This document shows, piece after piece, positions 5,166-6,574 of a stretch of 6,574 nucleotides of DNA. Origin of the DNA: an uncultured Clostridia bacterium. Its GTDB lineage: Bacteria; Bacillota; Clostridia; Christensenellales; Borkfalkiaceae. The DNA lies in NCBI GenBank assembly GCA_905235815.1, contig CAJOMT010000074.1:1-6574 (forward strand), read 5' to 3'. The translations under genes were made by a program, and so were the position numbers. The notes under the pieces are model-generated. The model made no database searches, was not told the origin of the DNA, and worked only from the letters and a program-made list of their open reading frames with translations. Position 1 is the first letter of the stretch. Each line of letters starts with the position of its first letter.

Positions 5166-6574
5166 ATGAGTAGAATGCGTGAACTCGTGGACATTTTGAA
5201 TAAATATGCTTATGAGTACTACGTTTTAGACGATCCGAGCGTGACGGATAGGGAATATGACAGGCTTTACGACGAACTGAAAAGACTTGAAGAAGAGAGC
5301 GGAGAAGTTTTTCCGGATTCTCCGACGAGGCGTGTCGGCGGCGAGCCTATTTCGGCGTTTAAAAAGCATGAACACATAAACAGACTTTACAGTTTAGACA
5401 AATCCGTAACGTTTGAAGAACTCGACGCATTCGATACTCGGGTAAGAAAAGTCTGCGATCCGACGTATACGGTCGAATATAAATTTGACGGTTTGACCAT
5501 TTGTTTGACTTACGATAACGGCTATTTTGAGCGTGCGACGACTCGTGGAAACGGAGTTACGGGCGAGGACGTTACCGCACAAGTTCTGACGATAAAGTCG
5601 TTTCCTCTATCGATAAAATACAAGGGGAAAATAGAGGTGCAAGGCGAGGCTATAATAAGGCTGTCGGTTCTTGACGAGTACAATAAAACAGCCGATGAGC
5701 CGCTTAAAAATGCGAGAAACGCAGTCGCCGGCGCAATAAGGAATTTAGATCCGAAAATTACCGAAAAGAGGAAACCCGAGATACTTTTTTACAACGTAAA
5801 TTATATTCAAGACGATATTTTGTCCAGCCAAGAGGATATATTTGATTTTTTAAAGGAAAACGGATTCAAGACCTTTGAATATTTGAGAATATGCAAGAGT
5901 CTTGATCAAGTAAAAGAGGCGATAGACGAAATAGAGATAGAGCGGAAAAATATAGACGTATTGACCGACGGAGCGGTAGTAAAGGTAAACGAACTCAAAT
6001 ATAGAGACGCCCTCGGTTTCACGGATAAATTTCCGAGATGGGCGTTGGCGTACAAATTCGAGGCGGAAGAGAGCGAGACTGTCGTTAAAAACGTAGTTTG
6101 GCAAGTGGGGAGAACGGGAAAACTTACGCCGCTTGCGCTCGTCGAACCCGTTGAACTCGCCGGAGCGACCGTAAAAAAGGCGACGCTGAACAATTACGGC
6201 GATATTCTTCGTAAAAGAGTCAAGATAGGAAGTCACGTAATGATTAGGCGCAGTAACGAAGTTATTCCCGAAATTTTGGGCGCTACGGAAGATTCTCCCA
6301 AGGGTAAAGAAATTATACGGCCGGAGTATTGCCCTTATTGCAAGAGCAAGCTTATAGAGGAGGGCGCTAACATATTCTGTCCGAACGAAGATTGCAAGCC
6401 GAGAGTTGTAGCGAAGCTATCGAATTTTGCGCAGAAAGACGCAATGAATATCGACGGTTTTTCGGAAAAGACCGCTACGCAGTTATACGATAAGTACCAC
6501 GTAAGGAACTTTTCGGAAATATATGCGTTGGATATGGATAAAATTTTGGGGTTAGAGGGCTTTAAAGAGAAAAA
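5166..6574 (+). CDS. ligA: NAD-dependent DNA ligase, 5' part (3' end outside window)
   Basis: Seals nicks in replication and repair, using NAD+ to form a ligase-AMP intermediate and releasing NMN. The frame is open to the window end (469 codons of an expected 650-680). Domain Ia (about 1-60) shows the NMN-site pattern with YVLDDP and REYD; SPTRRVGG follows. The adenylation domain carries the KFDG motif with predicted nucleophile Lys106, then RGNG (127-130), EVQGEA, DGAVVKV (Lys273) and PRWALAYK (Lys297). The OB fold starts with QVGRTGKLTP. A four-cysteine zinc finger is at Cys389, 392, 405 and 410, followed by the start of the helix-hairpin-helix region. The rest of that region and the BRCT domain should lie beyond the window. 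Oddities: Asn129 where many homologues have Asp (RGDG), Asn342 where ATLHN is usual, and Ser-Asn (363-364) where Ala-Gly is usual. The core catalytic residues are intact, so an active enzyme is expected. It lies 8 bases after pcrA. Confidence 0.96.
   Translation, partial: MSRMRELVDILNKYAYEYYVLDDPSVTDREYDRLYDELKRLEEESGEVFPDSPTRRVGGEPISAFKKHEHINRLYSLDKSVTFEELDAFDTRVRKVCDPTYTVEYKFDGLTICLTYDNGYFERATTRGNGVTGEDVTAQVLTIKSFPLSIKYKGKIEVQGEAIIRLSVLDEYNKTADEPLKNARNAVAGAIRNLDPKITEKRKPEILFYNVNYIQDDILSSQEDIFDFLKENGFKTFEYLRICKSLDQVKEAIDEIEIERKNIDVLTDGAVVKVNELKYRDALGFTDKFPRWALAYKFEAEESETVVKNVVWQVGRTGKLTPLALVEPVELAGATVKKATLNNYGDILRKRVKIGSHVMIRRSNEVIPEILGATEDSPKGKEIIRPEYCPYCKSKLIEEGANIFCPNEDCKPRVVAKLSNFAQKDAMNIDGFSEKTATQLYDKYHVRNFSEIYALDMDKILGLEGFKEK

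Noticed and set aside
5850..6236. Two overlapping antisense open frames opposite ligA
   Set aside because: Both lie opposite conserved ligase sequence, resemble no family I know, and are explained by codon bias of the plus strand.
1..6574. Mobile element, CRISPR array, tRNA/rRNA, riboswitch or novel defence system
   Set aside because: Almost every base is accounted for by five conserved chromosomal genes, and the only intergenic gap is 42 bases. No terminal repeats, transposase or integrase genes, or spaced repeats were seen.

Overview
The window is a gene-dense, all-plus-strand stretch of a bacterial chromosome that holds core DNA replication, repair and housekeeping genes. Five genes lie head to tail: the 3' part of polA (DNA polymerase I), coaE (dephospho-CoA kinase), a small membrane-anchored lytic transglycosylase, pcrA (UvrD-type helicase) and the 5' part of ligA (NAD-dependent DNA ligase). 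Both end genes run off the window.

The sequence suggests the Bacillota, most likely class Clostridia. DNA polymerase I has a degenerate proofreading domain. The helicase has the PcrA-type C-terminal domain. The polA-coaE-transglycosylase order is one I recall from Clostridia, and pcrA-ligA adjacency is typical of Bacillota. Shine-Dalgarno sequences are of the GAGGTGG type. Codon use favours A/T-ending codons in an AT-leaning genome. I cannot name the genus; an uncultured gut-type Clostridia lineage is a guess.

Layout: polA (1-1687) overlaps coaE (1677-2276) by 11 bases, and coaE overlaps the transglycosylase gene (2236-2790) by 41 bases, so these three look like one transcript. The 42-base gap 2791-2832 is the only real intergenic space. 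It holds a near-consensus sigma-A promoter whose expected start point falls on or next to the pcrA ATG, with an all-A/T palindrome just upstream. A second unit, pcrA (2833-5157) and ligA (5166-beyond 6574), starts there; the two genes are 8 bases apart and the pcrA stop codon lies inside the ligA ribosome binding site.

Functionally, PolA fills gaps and processes primers, LigA seals the resulting nicks, and PcrA unwinds DNA in repair and clears transcription or recombination obstacles. CoaE performs the last step of coenzyme A synthesis, and the transglycosylase trims peptidoglycan; neither has an obvious mechanistic link to the DNA genes.

I found no mobile element, CRISPR array, RNA gene, phage gene or undescribed multi-gene system. 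The points most worth a second look are the possible leaderless pcrA mRNA and the tyrosine-rich, prion-like linker of PcrA.
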